Below are positions 1 through 5,383 of a DNA stretch of 15,019 nucleotides, piece by piece; positions within the stretch are counted from its first letter, which is position 1; each line of letters starts with the position of its first letter. Under the pieces are notes generated by a model. It was not told the DNA's origin and did not search any database. It worked only from the letters and a program-made list of their open reading frames with translations. The position numbers were made by a program, and so were the translations under genes. Location of the stretch: assembly GCA_003507475.1 (NCBI GenBank), contig DNVQ01000040.1, forward strand, positions 1 to 15,019, given 5' to 3'. This stretch comes from Candidatus Moraniibacteriota bacterium (GTDB taxonomy: Bacteria > Patescibacteriota > Minisyncoccia > Moranbacterales > UBA9337).

Positions 1-121
1 AAGATTTTTTTGCGGCATTTTTTATTCTATAAACCCCCAGCGCAGCTGGGGTGTACGTTTGAAGGCGACGCCGTATAATAAAGCCGTCCCGGCAGGGCGG
101 CTTTAGTAGGAAAAAATACGC

Positions 122-574
122 ATGAATAACCACAAGCGTACTATACGTACATTATCACATAGTTTCTATGATTTGAAATACCATCTGGTTTGGACTCCCA
201 AATACCGAGGAAAAGTATTAGATTCAGATAAGGTCAAAAACGAACTGAGAAGAATTTTCGAATCAATCACAAGATGGAAGCATTGGGAAATCATAGAGCT
301 TAACATCCAAGAAGATCACATCCATTTATGTCTTCTAGCCACTCCCAAAGATTCCATATCTTACGTAATGCAAATTATCAAAGGAAAATCCAGTGCTTGG
401 ATGAAAAAGAAAATCAAAAGAAAGCACGGCCTTTATGAAACTAAATCCCTTTGGGCACGAGGATATTTCGTATCCACTATCGGTATTGATGAATACATAA
501 TCCGAAGATATGTAAAGCATCAAGACAAGCACAATCGAGTTGATAAGCCATCTCTCTTTGATAAATTATTCTAA
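122..574 (+). CDS. tnpA: IS200-type transposase TnpA (Y1/HUH family)
   Basis: This is a 150-aa Y1 transposase, normal length for IS200/IS605 TnpA. It would nick and rejoin single-stranded element ends through a 5'-phosphotyrosine as a dimer. The HUH metal-binding pair is His66-Ile-His68 in the segment EDHIHLCL. The catalytic tyrosine is Tyr130 in RRYVKHQ, with Gln134 four residues on, the same spacing as in the characterised IS608 enzyme. The N-terminal block SHSFYDLKYHLVWTPKYR (residues 12-29) is typical of the family. No frameshift or missing catalytic residue is seen, so the gene looks functional. A weak Shine-Dalgarno (AGTAGG, 105-110) precedes the ATG. It converges with gpmI. A REP-associated transposase (RAYT) is less likely given its short length and close IS200 match. 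Confidence 0.93.
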   Translation: MNNHKRTIRTLSHSFYDLKYHLVWTPKYRGKVLDSDKVKNELRRIFESITRWKHWEIIELNIQEDHIHLCLLATPKDSISYVMQIIKGKSSAWMKKKIKRKHGLYETKSLWARGYFVSTIGIDEYIIRRYVKHQDKHNRVDKPSLFDKLF

Positions 575-642
575 CCGATAAAACTAAAAATTAACAATAT
601 CACTAAGTCGCTCTGCCGGCGATTAAGCCGGCAAAACCAAAG

Positions 643-664
643 CCACCGGACCTCAGTCCGGTGG
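643..664. terminator. IS right-end hairpin, possible bidirectional terminator
   Basis: A perfect 9-bp GC-rich stem with a CTCA loop lies between the convergent genes tnpA and gpmI. On the minus strand it follows the gpmI stop by 22 nt and is followed by CTTTGGTTTTG. On the plus strand it is followed by TCGTTTACTATTTT. Neither is an unbroken U-tract, so termination is an inference. The stem may mainly serve the insertion sequence. Confidence 0.4.
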
Positions 665-686
665 TCGTTTACTATTTTACCAAGAT

Positions 687-2255
687 CTATTTGAGCTGGT
701 TTAGCAAGCTTTCTCCATTCATGCTGGACGGTTTTTCTATGCCCATAATATCAAGTATAGTGGGTGCGACATCGCTCAATAGGCCTTTTATGTTATTTTC
801 AGCATCAGCAATTTGTTCGTCTGTTTTTTCTTTATGATTATCAGGTGAGATTAGCCACAAAGGAACTGGATTCGTCGAGTGCTCTGTTAATGTTTGACCA
901 GAATAAGGATTTGTCATTTCCTCGGCATTGCCATGGTCGGCAGTTATTAGTGTCATTCCTCCATTTTGGAGTATTTTGGGAAGCAATATAGAGAGACTTT
1001 TGTCCAATGATTTCACCGCTTTTTTTGCCGCTTCCATATTGCCAGTGTGTCCTACCATGTCAGCGTTGGCATAATTTATTAAAATAAAATCATATTTATT
1101 TAATTCAATGGCTTCAATGGTTTTTTGGGTTACTTGAGCGGCGCTCATTTCGGGCTCCTCATCATACTTGGCCACTGAAGGAGAGGGGACTAATATGTGA
1201 TCTTCTCCAGGAAAAGGTTTTTCTATCCCTCCGTTAAAAAAATAAGTTACGTGAGCATATTTTTCCGTTTCAGCTATTCTAAGTTGTTTCTTGTTGTGAG
1301 CGCTGAGAACTTCACCCAGTCCCCCTTTATTTATTTCAGGCGGAAAAGCGATATTAACAGGCAGATCCTTCTCGTATTCAGTCATAGTAATAAAAACTAC
1401 TTTAGGATCTTTCACCTTTTTTATTTTATTAAAATTGGGAATAACAAATGCTTTGGTTATCTGTCTGGCCCTATCCTCTCTAAAATTAAAAAATATTATA
1501 GTATCTTTATCTGAAATTACGGACGTGGGTTTTCCATCTTTGGTGATTACGGCAGGTTCAAGATATTCATCGTTAATATCTTTTTTGTATGATTCTTCCA
1601 TGTGGGCGATTGGATCATCTGCGAAATCTCCAATTCCTTCTGTTAACATTTTATAAGCTTTTTCGGTTCTATCCCAATTATTGTTTCTATCCATTGCCCA
1701 ATTCCTTCCGCATAAGGTAGCTATTTCTCCAACTCCAATTACCTCTATTTTTTCTTGTATTTTTTTAATAGTTTCTACTCCTGAAGTGGGTGGAGAATCT
1801 CGTCCATCCGTAAAAAGATGAAGAAAGACTTTCTTAATTTGTTGATCTTTAGCCATCTCCATTATGGCAAAAAGATGTTCATTGGTAGAATGGACTGATC
1901 CATCTCCAACCAATCCCATTATGTGAAGCGCGCTATTATTTTCACTGACATTGCTCATTCCCTTGAGAAGAGCGGGGTTGCTGAAAAATGTTCTATCTTG
2001 AATTGATAGCGTTATTTTGGGCAGGCTTTGATATATTATTTTTCCGCTCCCCAGTATTGTGTGTCCCACTTCGCTATTACCCGGCTCTCCCCATGGTATT
2101 CCGGCTGAAATCCCAGAGGCCTGAAGAGCTATTAATGGATAGTTTTTATTTATTTTTTCAAAAGTAGGCAGATTAGCCTTCCTTATTGCATTTCCCTCTA
2201 CATTTGGACTTAAACCCCATCCGTCTAGGATTATTAAAACAACTGGTTTGTACAT
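687..2255 (-). CDS. gpmI: 2,3-bisphosphoglycerate-independent phosphoglycerate mutase
   Basis: The enzyme interconverts 3- and 2-phosphoglycerate in lower glycolysis, in the cytoplasm, using two metal ions (usually Mn2+) and a phosphoserine intermediate. At 522 aa it has the usual length. Visible active-site elements are Asp11 in LDGWG, the nucleophile Ser61 in GNSEVGHT, His122 in HSTNEH, Arg152-Asp153 in TDGRDSPP, the block GRNWAMDR (183-190), FREDRARQ (258-265), Lys332 in ETEKYAHVTYFFNGG, Asp399 and His403 in NADMVGHTG, Asp440-His441 in TADHGNAEEM, and His459 in EHSTNP. All metal and substrate ligands of the alkaline phosphatase superfamily fold are present. The ATG at 2255 gives the canonical N-terminus; no Shine-Dalgarno is seen. 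Its leader carries a large inverted repeat (2260-2370), and its promoter overlaps that of the rny side. Confidence 0.97.
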   Translation of the reverse strand: MYKPVVLIILDGWGLSPNVEGNAIRKANLPTFEKINKNYPLIALQASGISAGIPWGEPGNSEVGHTILGSGKIIYQSLPKITLSIQDRTFFSNPALLKGMSNVSENNSALHIMGLVGDGSVHSTNEHLFAIMEMAKDQQIKKVFLHLFTDGRDSPPTSGVETIKKIQEKIEVIGVGEIATLCGRNWAMDRNNNWDRTEKAYKMLTEGIGDFADDPIAHMEESYKKDINDEYLEPAVITKDGKPTSVISDKDTIIFFNFREDRARQITKAFVIPNFNKIKKVKDPKVVFITMTEYEKDLPVNIAFPPEINKGGLGEVLSAHNKKQLRIAETEKYAHVTYFFNGGIEKPFPGEDHILVPSPSVAKYDEEPEMSAAQVTQKTIEAIELNKYDFILINYANADMVGHTGNMEAAKKAVKSLDKSLSILLPKILQNGGMTLITADHGNAEEMTNPYSGQTLTEHSTNPVPLWLISPDNHKEKTDEQIADAENNIKGLLSDVAPTILDIMGIEKPSSMNGESLLNQLK

Positions 2256-2259
2256 TTTT

Positions 2260-2370
2260 TTGTTATTAACGCATTAACGAGTTAACGCATTAACGAGTTA
2301 TTTTTAAAATTATTCGATTTATATTATTGCTTATAATTCGTTAACTCGTTAATTCGTTAACCAAATAATA
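2260..2370. repeat. TTAACG-unit inverted repeat without an ORF (MITE-like)
   Basis: The left arm (about 2260-2302) has four to five 8-nt units such as TTAACGCA and TTAACGAG. The right arm (2335-2370) has three CGTTAA units and the tail CCAAATAATA. Reverse-complemented, the right arm matches the left over 27 positions with 3 mismatches. About 35 nt of AT-rich sequence separate the arms. The 36-nt right arm matches the arm after the four-helix-bundle gene (13305-13340) at 31 of 36 positions, so this looks like an empty copy of that element. It would form a long hairpin in the gpmI mRNA leader, ending about 5-10 nt before the start codon. Confidence 0.8.
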
Positions 2371-2380
2371 ATCTAATTAC

Positions 2381-2409
2381 ATTTTAACACTTTTATTTTT
2401 CTTTGACAA
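2381..2409 (-). promoter_or_regulatory. Promoter for gpmI
   Basis: On the minus strand a -35 TTGTCA (2409-2404) is followed by a 17-nt spacer and a -10 TAAAAT (2386-2381) preceded by TGT, an extended -10. The predicted start is near 2374, right at the edge of the TTAACG repeat, so the repeat would form the 5' end of the transcript. The call is by sequence match only. Confidence 0.6.
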
Positions 2410-2431
2410 AAAGAGGCTGGTGTAATATTAT
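2403..2431 (+). promoter_or_regulatory. Promoter for rny (and a small upstream ORF)
   Basis: A consensus -35 TTGACA (2403-2408), a 17-nt spacer and a -10 TATTAT (2426-2431) face rightward. The predicted start is near 2438, giving rny a leader of about 185 nt. Its -35 shares five bases with the -35 of the opposite gpmI promoter, so both cannot be occupied by polymerase at once. Confidence 0.65.
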
Positions 2432-2448
2432 TTTTATATGTAATTATT

Positions 2449-2562
2449 ATGGTTAAACCTGTTACGTCGGTTGTTACTGGATTTAATAGTGCTTCTAGTT
2501 TAGATGAATTTTTTATTATCTCAAATTTTAAGAAAAATAAAAATGTAAAAAATTTATATTGA
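2449..2562 (+). CDS. Possible 37-aa small ORF in the rny leader
   Basis: An ATG lies about 11 nt after the predicted transcription start and opens a 37-codon frame ending in TGA at 2560-2562. The peptide starts MVKPVTSVVTGFNSASSLDE and ends in a lysine- and asparagine-rich tail. No Shine-Dalgarno, signal peptide or membrane segment is evident, and I do not recognise a family. It may be a leader peptide for rny or a chance frame in AT-rich DNA. A run of this length without a stop is not remarkable. Confidence 0.2.
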   Translation: MVKPVTSVVTGFNSASSLDEFFIISNFKKNKNVKNLY

Positions 2563-2623
2563 ATTTTTTATCTTTAGTGCTATTTTCAGGAAAATAAACA
2601 AACGGAAAAACAGGAGTTAAAAT

Positions 2624-4156
2624 ATGGAAATAAATTTAGCAATGTTAGCTACTGGCATGCTGATGTTGGGATTGGGAGCTGTGGTTGGATATTACACCAG
2701 GCAATCAATAGCCAGAAAACAATTAACTACTGCTGAGGGTAAGGCTAGCAGCATCATAGAACAAGCTAAGCAGAGGTATAAGGAGGAGACTCTCAACGCC
2801 AAAAACAAGGCTGTGGAAATCCTGGAAGAGGCCAAGAAAAAAGAAAAAGAAAGAGAAGATCAAATAAGAAAGATGGAGCAAAGATTGGAAAAAAGAGAAG
2901 AAACTGTGGACAATAAAATGGACGAGTTGGATAAGGGGAGAGACATTTTGGAGAAAAAGGCTCAAGAGGTGAGAGCGATAAAAAAAGAAGCTGAGGCGAT
3001 TAGACAAAAAGAATTAGATAGATTGGAAAAAATTGCAGGCTTAAACAAAGAGCAGGCGAAAAAAGTATTGCTTCAATTAACTGAAGATGAATACAAGGAG
3101 GTTTTACTAGATAGAATCAGAAAAATGGAGCGCGAGGGAATTGATGATTTAAAGAAAAAAGCTCAAAATATAATTGTGCAAGTAATTCAAAAATATGCGG
3201 GTGCACATACAGCCGAAATGACTACCTCAACCGTGACGATTCCCTCAGATGAAATTAAAGGTAAGATAATCGGTCGTGAAGGTCGAAACATCAAAACTTT
3301 AGAAAAAATAACCGGAGCGGAAATTATTGTTGATGATACTCCGGAAGTTATTGTTATCTCTAGTTTTGACCCAGTGCGAAGAGAAATCGCCAAAATAGCT
3401 TTACTTAAACTTATAGAGGATGGAAGAATTCATCCTACTCGAATTGAGGAAGCGGTTGTGTATGCGAAGGGGGAAATTGATAATAAGATTAGAGAAGCGG
3501 GTGAGGCAGCTACTTATGACCTGGGTATTGCTGGACTAGATCCAAAATTAATTTATTTAATCGGTCGTTTGCGTTATCGAACAAGTTTTGGGCAGAATGT
3601 GCTTATCCACTCTATGGAGGTAGCTCATCTTTCTGGGGCCTTGGCTAATGAATTGGGAGCGGATGTGGCGGTAGCAAAAAAAGCTGGACTTTTGCATGAC
3701 ATAGGCAAATCAGTTGATCATGAAATTCAGGGGACACATGTTAAGATTGGTATTAAGATATTGGAAAAATTCAATGTTGACAAATCTGTGGTAGATGCGA
3801 TGAAATCTCATCATGAGGAATATCCATTTGGAACAGCAGAATCTTTTATAGTCGCAGCAGCAGATGCTATTTCTGCTAGTCGTCCTGGCGCAAGAAAAGA
3901 TACTTTGGAAAAATATCTAAAGAGATTAGAGGAATTGGAAGACATCGTTAATTCTTTTGACGCTGTTAATAAGAGCTATGCTATTCAGGCAGGTAGGGAG
4001 GTTCGAGTTTTTGTCGACAGTGAAAAAGTTGACGACTACGGTGCGGCTAAAATTGCTAAAGATATTGCCAATAAGATAGAAGAAGAATTGAAATATCCAG
4101 GAGAAATTAAAGTGAATGTACTTCGAGAAACTAGATCGATTGAATACGCAAGATAG
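2624..4156 (+). CDS. rny: Ribonuclease Y (membrane-anchored endoribonuclease)
   Basis: RNase Y starts mRNA decay by endonucleolytic cleavage and is the degradosome anchor in many bacteria lacking RNase E. The 510-aa length is normal. Residues 4-24 form a single N-terminal membrane helix. Residues about 35-190 are a highly charged coiled coil rich in Lys and Glu. A KH domain follows with the RNA-binding loop IIGREGRN (215-222). The HD domain holds His329, the His358-Asp359 pair in LLHDIGK, His396-His397 in KSHHEE and Asp414 in AADA. The C-terminus RSIEYAR is typical of the family. AGGAG at 2612-2616, seven nt before the ATG, supports the start. No clear intrinsic terminator follows, only the hairpin at 4159-4182. 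Confidence 0.97.
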   Translation: MEINLAMLATGMLMLGLGAVVGYYTRQSIARKQLTTAEGKASSIIEQAKQRYKEETLNAKNKAVEILEEAKKKEKEREDQIRKMEQRLEKREETVDNKMDELDKGRDILEKKAQEVRAIKKEAEAIRQKELDRLEKIAGLNKEQAKKVLLQLTEDEYKEVLLDRIRKMEREGIDDLKKKAQNIIVQVIQKYAGAHTAEMTTSTVTIPSDEIKGKIIGREGRNIKTLEKITGAEIIVDDTPEVIVISSFDPVRREIAKIALLKLIEDGRIHPTRIEEAVVYAKGEIDNKIREAGEAATYDLGIAGLDPKLIYLIGRLRYRTSFGQNVLIHSMEVAHLSGALANELGADVAVAKKAGLLHDIGKSVDHEIQGTHVKIGIKILEKFNVDKSVVDAMKSHHEEYPFGTAESFIVAAADAISASRPGARKDTLEKYLKRLEELEDIVNSFDAVNKSYAIQAGREVRVFVDSEKVDDYGAAKIAKDIANKIEEELKYPGEIKVNVLRETRSIEYAR

Positions 4157-4158
4157 TA

Positions 4159-4182
4159 GAGACGGCTCCGGTGGGGCGTCTC
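4159..4182 (+). terminator. Hairpin after rny, weak terminator candidate
   Basis: GAGACG at 4159-4164 pairs with CGTCTC at 4177-4182. An inner CTCC/GGGG stem with one G-T pair and a bulged G extends it. It starts 3 nt after the rny stop. No T-run follows (ATTCAGC), so it is more like an RNA 3'-end stabiliser or a degenerate member of the GAGAC...GTCTC hairpin repeats seen at 5178-5243. Confidence 0.35.
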
Positions 4183-4241
4183 ATTCAGCACTGCTACTTT
4201 TCATCTGGACCCTGTCGAATCTCAGTTGTGGATAAAAAAGC

Positions 4242-4293
4242 TTGCATTATTAGGCTTTAAGGTAGTAAAATTAGTTAAGGTAAGTAATATAAT
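4242..4293 (+). promoter_or_regulatory. Promoter region for the HU gene
   Basis: Two candidates are visible. One is TTGCAT (4242-4247), an 18-nt spacer, then TAAAAT (4266-4271). The other is a perfect TATAAT (4288-4293) with no good -35. Either would give a leader of roughly 30-50 nt before the HU ATG at 4328. Confidence 0.4.
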
Positions 4294-4308
4294 TTTTTAC
4301 TTAAAATG

Positions 4309-4318
4309 AAAGGGGGTG
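4309..4318 (+). promoter_or_regulatory. Extended Shine-Dalgarno of the HU gene
   Basis: AAAGGGGGTG can pair over ten positions with the 16S rRNA 3' end (one G-U pair), 9 nt before the ATG. Most other genes in this window have no such site, so it suggests strong translation of HU. Confidence 0.7.
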
Positions 4319-4327
4319 TATGGTTAA

Positions 4328-4609
4328 ATGAAAAATATCAACAAAAGTGAATTGGTAGATGCAGTTGCTAGCAAAACTGATTTATCAAAAAAAGACGTAA
4401 CAGCAGTTTTCGAAACTCTATTAGATAAAATAACTGAAGAGTTAAGAAAAGGTAACAAGGTTACTATTACTGGTTTCGGAATTTTCAAAACAAGTAAAAG
4501 AGCTGCTAGAGTTGGAAGAAATCCACAAACTGGAGCTTCTATCAAAATTGCGGCTGCTACTGTGCCAAAATTTAGCGCAGGTAAAGGTCTTAAGGATGCT
4601 GTTAAATAA
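4328..4609 (+). CDS. hup: HU-family DNA-binding protein
   Basis: This is a 93-aa histone-like protein of normal HU/IHF length that binds and bends DNA as a dimer, compacting the nucleoid. Helices form the N-terminal half (SELVDAVASKTDLSKKDVTAVFETLLDKI). The signature GNKVTITGFGIFKTSKRAARVGRNPQTG (about residues 42-69) includes the beta arm, with the conserved GRNPQTG at its tip. The C-terminal VPKFSAGKGLKDAV is also typical. An extended Shine-Dalgarno precedes it and a strong terminator follows 27 nt after the stop, so it forms its own transcript. Whether it acts as HU or as a site-specific IHF-like protein cannot be told from sequence. HU is the simpler reading since only one subunit gene is seen. 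Confidence 0.95.
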   Translation: MKNINKSELVDAVASKTDLSKKDVTAVFETLLDKITEELRKGNKVTITGFGIFKTSKRAARVGRNPQTGASIKIAAATVPKFSAGKGLKDAVK

Positions 4610-4636
4610 ATAAAATAAAAAGATAGCAACAAAAAT

Positions 4637-4666
4637 ATCATCTTGATTTATCGAGATGATTTTTTG
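4637..4666 (+). terminator. Rho-independent terminator of the HU gene
   Basis: A 10-bp stem (4637-4646 with 4651-4660, one G-T pair) with a TTTA loop runs straight into a T-run (4660-4665). This is the clearest intrinsic terminator in the window. Confidence 0.88.
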
Positions 4667-4751
4667 TTTACTACGAATTACCACGTAAAATAAAAAATAA
4701 ATTTTTTATCACGTGGCAAGCGAACTTATACGAATTTACGAATAAACACTC

Positions 4752-4797
4752 CATCTCTCCCTCTGGGAGAGATGTCATGTACTCATGACAGAGAGGG
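4752..4797. repeat. Tandem hairpins with an alternative pairing
   Basis: A perfect 10-bp stem (CATCTCTCCC 4752-4761 with 4765-4774, loop TCT) is followed at once by a 7-bp stem (TGTCATG 4773-4779 with CATGACA 4784-4790, loop TACT). A final AGAGGG (4792-4797) can instead pair with CCCTCT (4759-4764), which would break the first stem. It resembles a REP-type compound element. Confidence 0.6.
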
Positions 4798-4835
4798 CTT
4801 TGAAAAGATAATATAAGGACTTAATATATTCACCG

Positions 4836-4870
4836 AGGCTCAACCTTTGGGGAATTTTAAGGTTGAGCCT
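4836..4870. repeat. 12-bp perfect hairpin
   Basis: AGGCTCAACCTT (4836-4847) pairs perfectly with AAGGTTGAGCCT (4859-4870) around an 11-nt loop. It is followed by TGGGATTTTAGTTTT, which is T-rich but interrupted, so it could terminate transcription only weakly. Confidence 0.6.
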
Positions 4871-4941
4871 TGGGATTTTAGTTTTAAAATTTGCGTCGAC
4901 AATTTAATTTTAGTACAATAAGATTATTGAAGAGCTTGAAT

Positions 4942-4987
4942 TTTTTTAGGGGCTAAGTCCTCAATTGGGGACTTAGCCCCTAAAAAA
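4942..4987. repeat. 46-nt palindrome, 21-bp stem
   Basis: Positions 4942-4962 pair with 4967-4987 over 21 bp with one G-T pair and an AATT loop. The T6 run forms the outer left arm and the A6 run the outer right arm. It is nearly identical on both strands. The T-run is inside the stem and none follows it, so it does not match a standard terminator. Confidence 0.7.
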
Positions 4988-5177
4988 GTCTTTATAAAAA
5001 ATCAAATTAATCTACATGTCTTTGCGAGGTACTCCGAAGCAATCCAGGTCTGGATATTTTAAATTCCTGGACTCCTGCCCGAAATGCAATATCGTTGCAG
5101 GCGGGGCCACGTAAATTCCAAGTACCCCAGTTATACAACGGGGCAGGCGTAATTTACTCGCAGAGACGCTGTTTTTT

Positions 5178-5243
5178 AGACGAGGCAGTGCCTCGTCTCT
5201 ACGATAGTAAATATGTAAATTTAGACACGGCACCGCCGTGTCT
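5178..5243. repeat. Two tandem AGAC-hairpin repeats with covarying stems
   Basis: AGACGAGGC (5178-5186) pairs with 5190-5198, and AGACACGGC (5223-5231) pairs with 5235-5243. Both have 9-bp perfect stems, 3-nt loops and the same trailing CTCTAC or TCTAC. The two copies differ at stem positions 5-6 and the opposite strand changes to match, so pairing is kept. Confidence 0.75.
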
Positions 5244-5328
5244 CTACAATTAAAATAAGCGTCTTATTTGTATATTCGTACGGATTCGTAAATCGTAGAG
5301 AATTTCCTATTTTAATTTTTTTAAAATG

Positions 5329-5337
5329 TGGTATAAT
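5329..5337 (+). promoter_or_regulatory. Extended -10 promoter of pilM
   Basis: TGG-TATAAT (-10 at 5332-5337) has an extended TGN motif and no clear -35. The predicted start near 5344 gives a leader of about 40 nt. The wider string GTGGTATAATAAA is shared with the promoters before pilN and pilin 1. Confidence 0.65.
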
Positions 5338-5383
5338 AAAACTAATAAAAATTGCTTAATAAAACTAAAATAAAAAAACAGTT

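Larger units (their letters stand above)
35..664 (+). mobile_element. IS200-type insertion sequence (IS200/IS605 family)
   Basis: A single tnpA gene lies between GC-rich hairpins that stand out from the AT-rich surroundings. On the left are a 7-bp stem (35-41 with 45-51) and a longer stem with one bulged T (80-90 with 95-104). On the right are a 7-bp stem (614-620 with 627-633) and a perfect 9-bp stem (643-651 with 656-664, loop CTCA). No tnpB accompanies it, which fits the IS200 group. This family moves as single-stranded DNA, recognises subterminal hairpins and makes no target duplication, so the exact ends cannot be read from flanking repeats and the coordinates are approximate. The hairpin at 80-104 lies just before the tnpA ribosome site, where IS200 elements often carry inhibitory structure. 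Confidence 0.75.
4670..5320. other. Non-coding hairpin-rich region between HU and pilM
   Basis: About 650 nt hold no convincing gene but at least eight hairpins of different types, several listed separately. The left boundary carries TACGAATTTACGAATA (4728-4743). The right boundary carries TATTCGTACGGATTCGTA (5270-5287). These are inverted copies of one ATTCGTA-type motif. Other structures are a CCACGT/ACGTGG stem (4681-4716) and a nested structure at 5111-5157, where GTAAATT and AATTTAC enclose a CCCC/GGGG hairpin. A stretch at 5018-5045 reads, on the minus strand, like the common bacterial intergenic repeat GATTGCTTCG...CTCGCAA; this last point is from memory. A 73-codon minus-strand frame here is built from these repeats and is not called. 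Confidence 0.7.

Noticed and set aside
2260..2370. CRISPR-like array from the repeated TTAACG units
   Set aside because: The period is only 8 nt with 2-nt variable positions, there are no spacers of 25-40 nt, and no cas genes are near.
4157..4327. A tRNA or structured RNA between rny and HU
   Set aside because: No cloverleaf, T-loop motif or known riboswitch pattern was found. The only structure is the short hairpin after rny.
4320..4331. A three-codon frame (MVK) overlapping the HU start
   Set aside because: It lies only 1 nt after the Shine-Dalgarno, too close for initiation, and differs from the pilin mini-ORFs.
5012..5233. A 73-codon minus-strand reading frame in the HU-pilM gap
   Set aside because: It runs through several hairpin repeats, its peptide has no recognisable domain and its composition follows the repeats, so it is a by-product of them.
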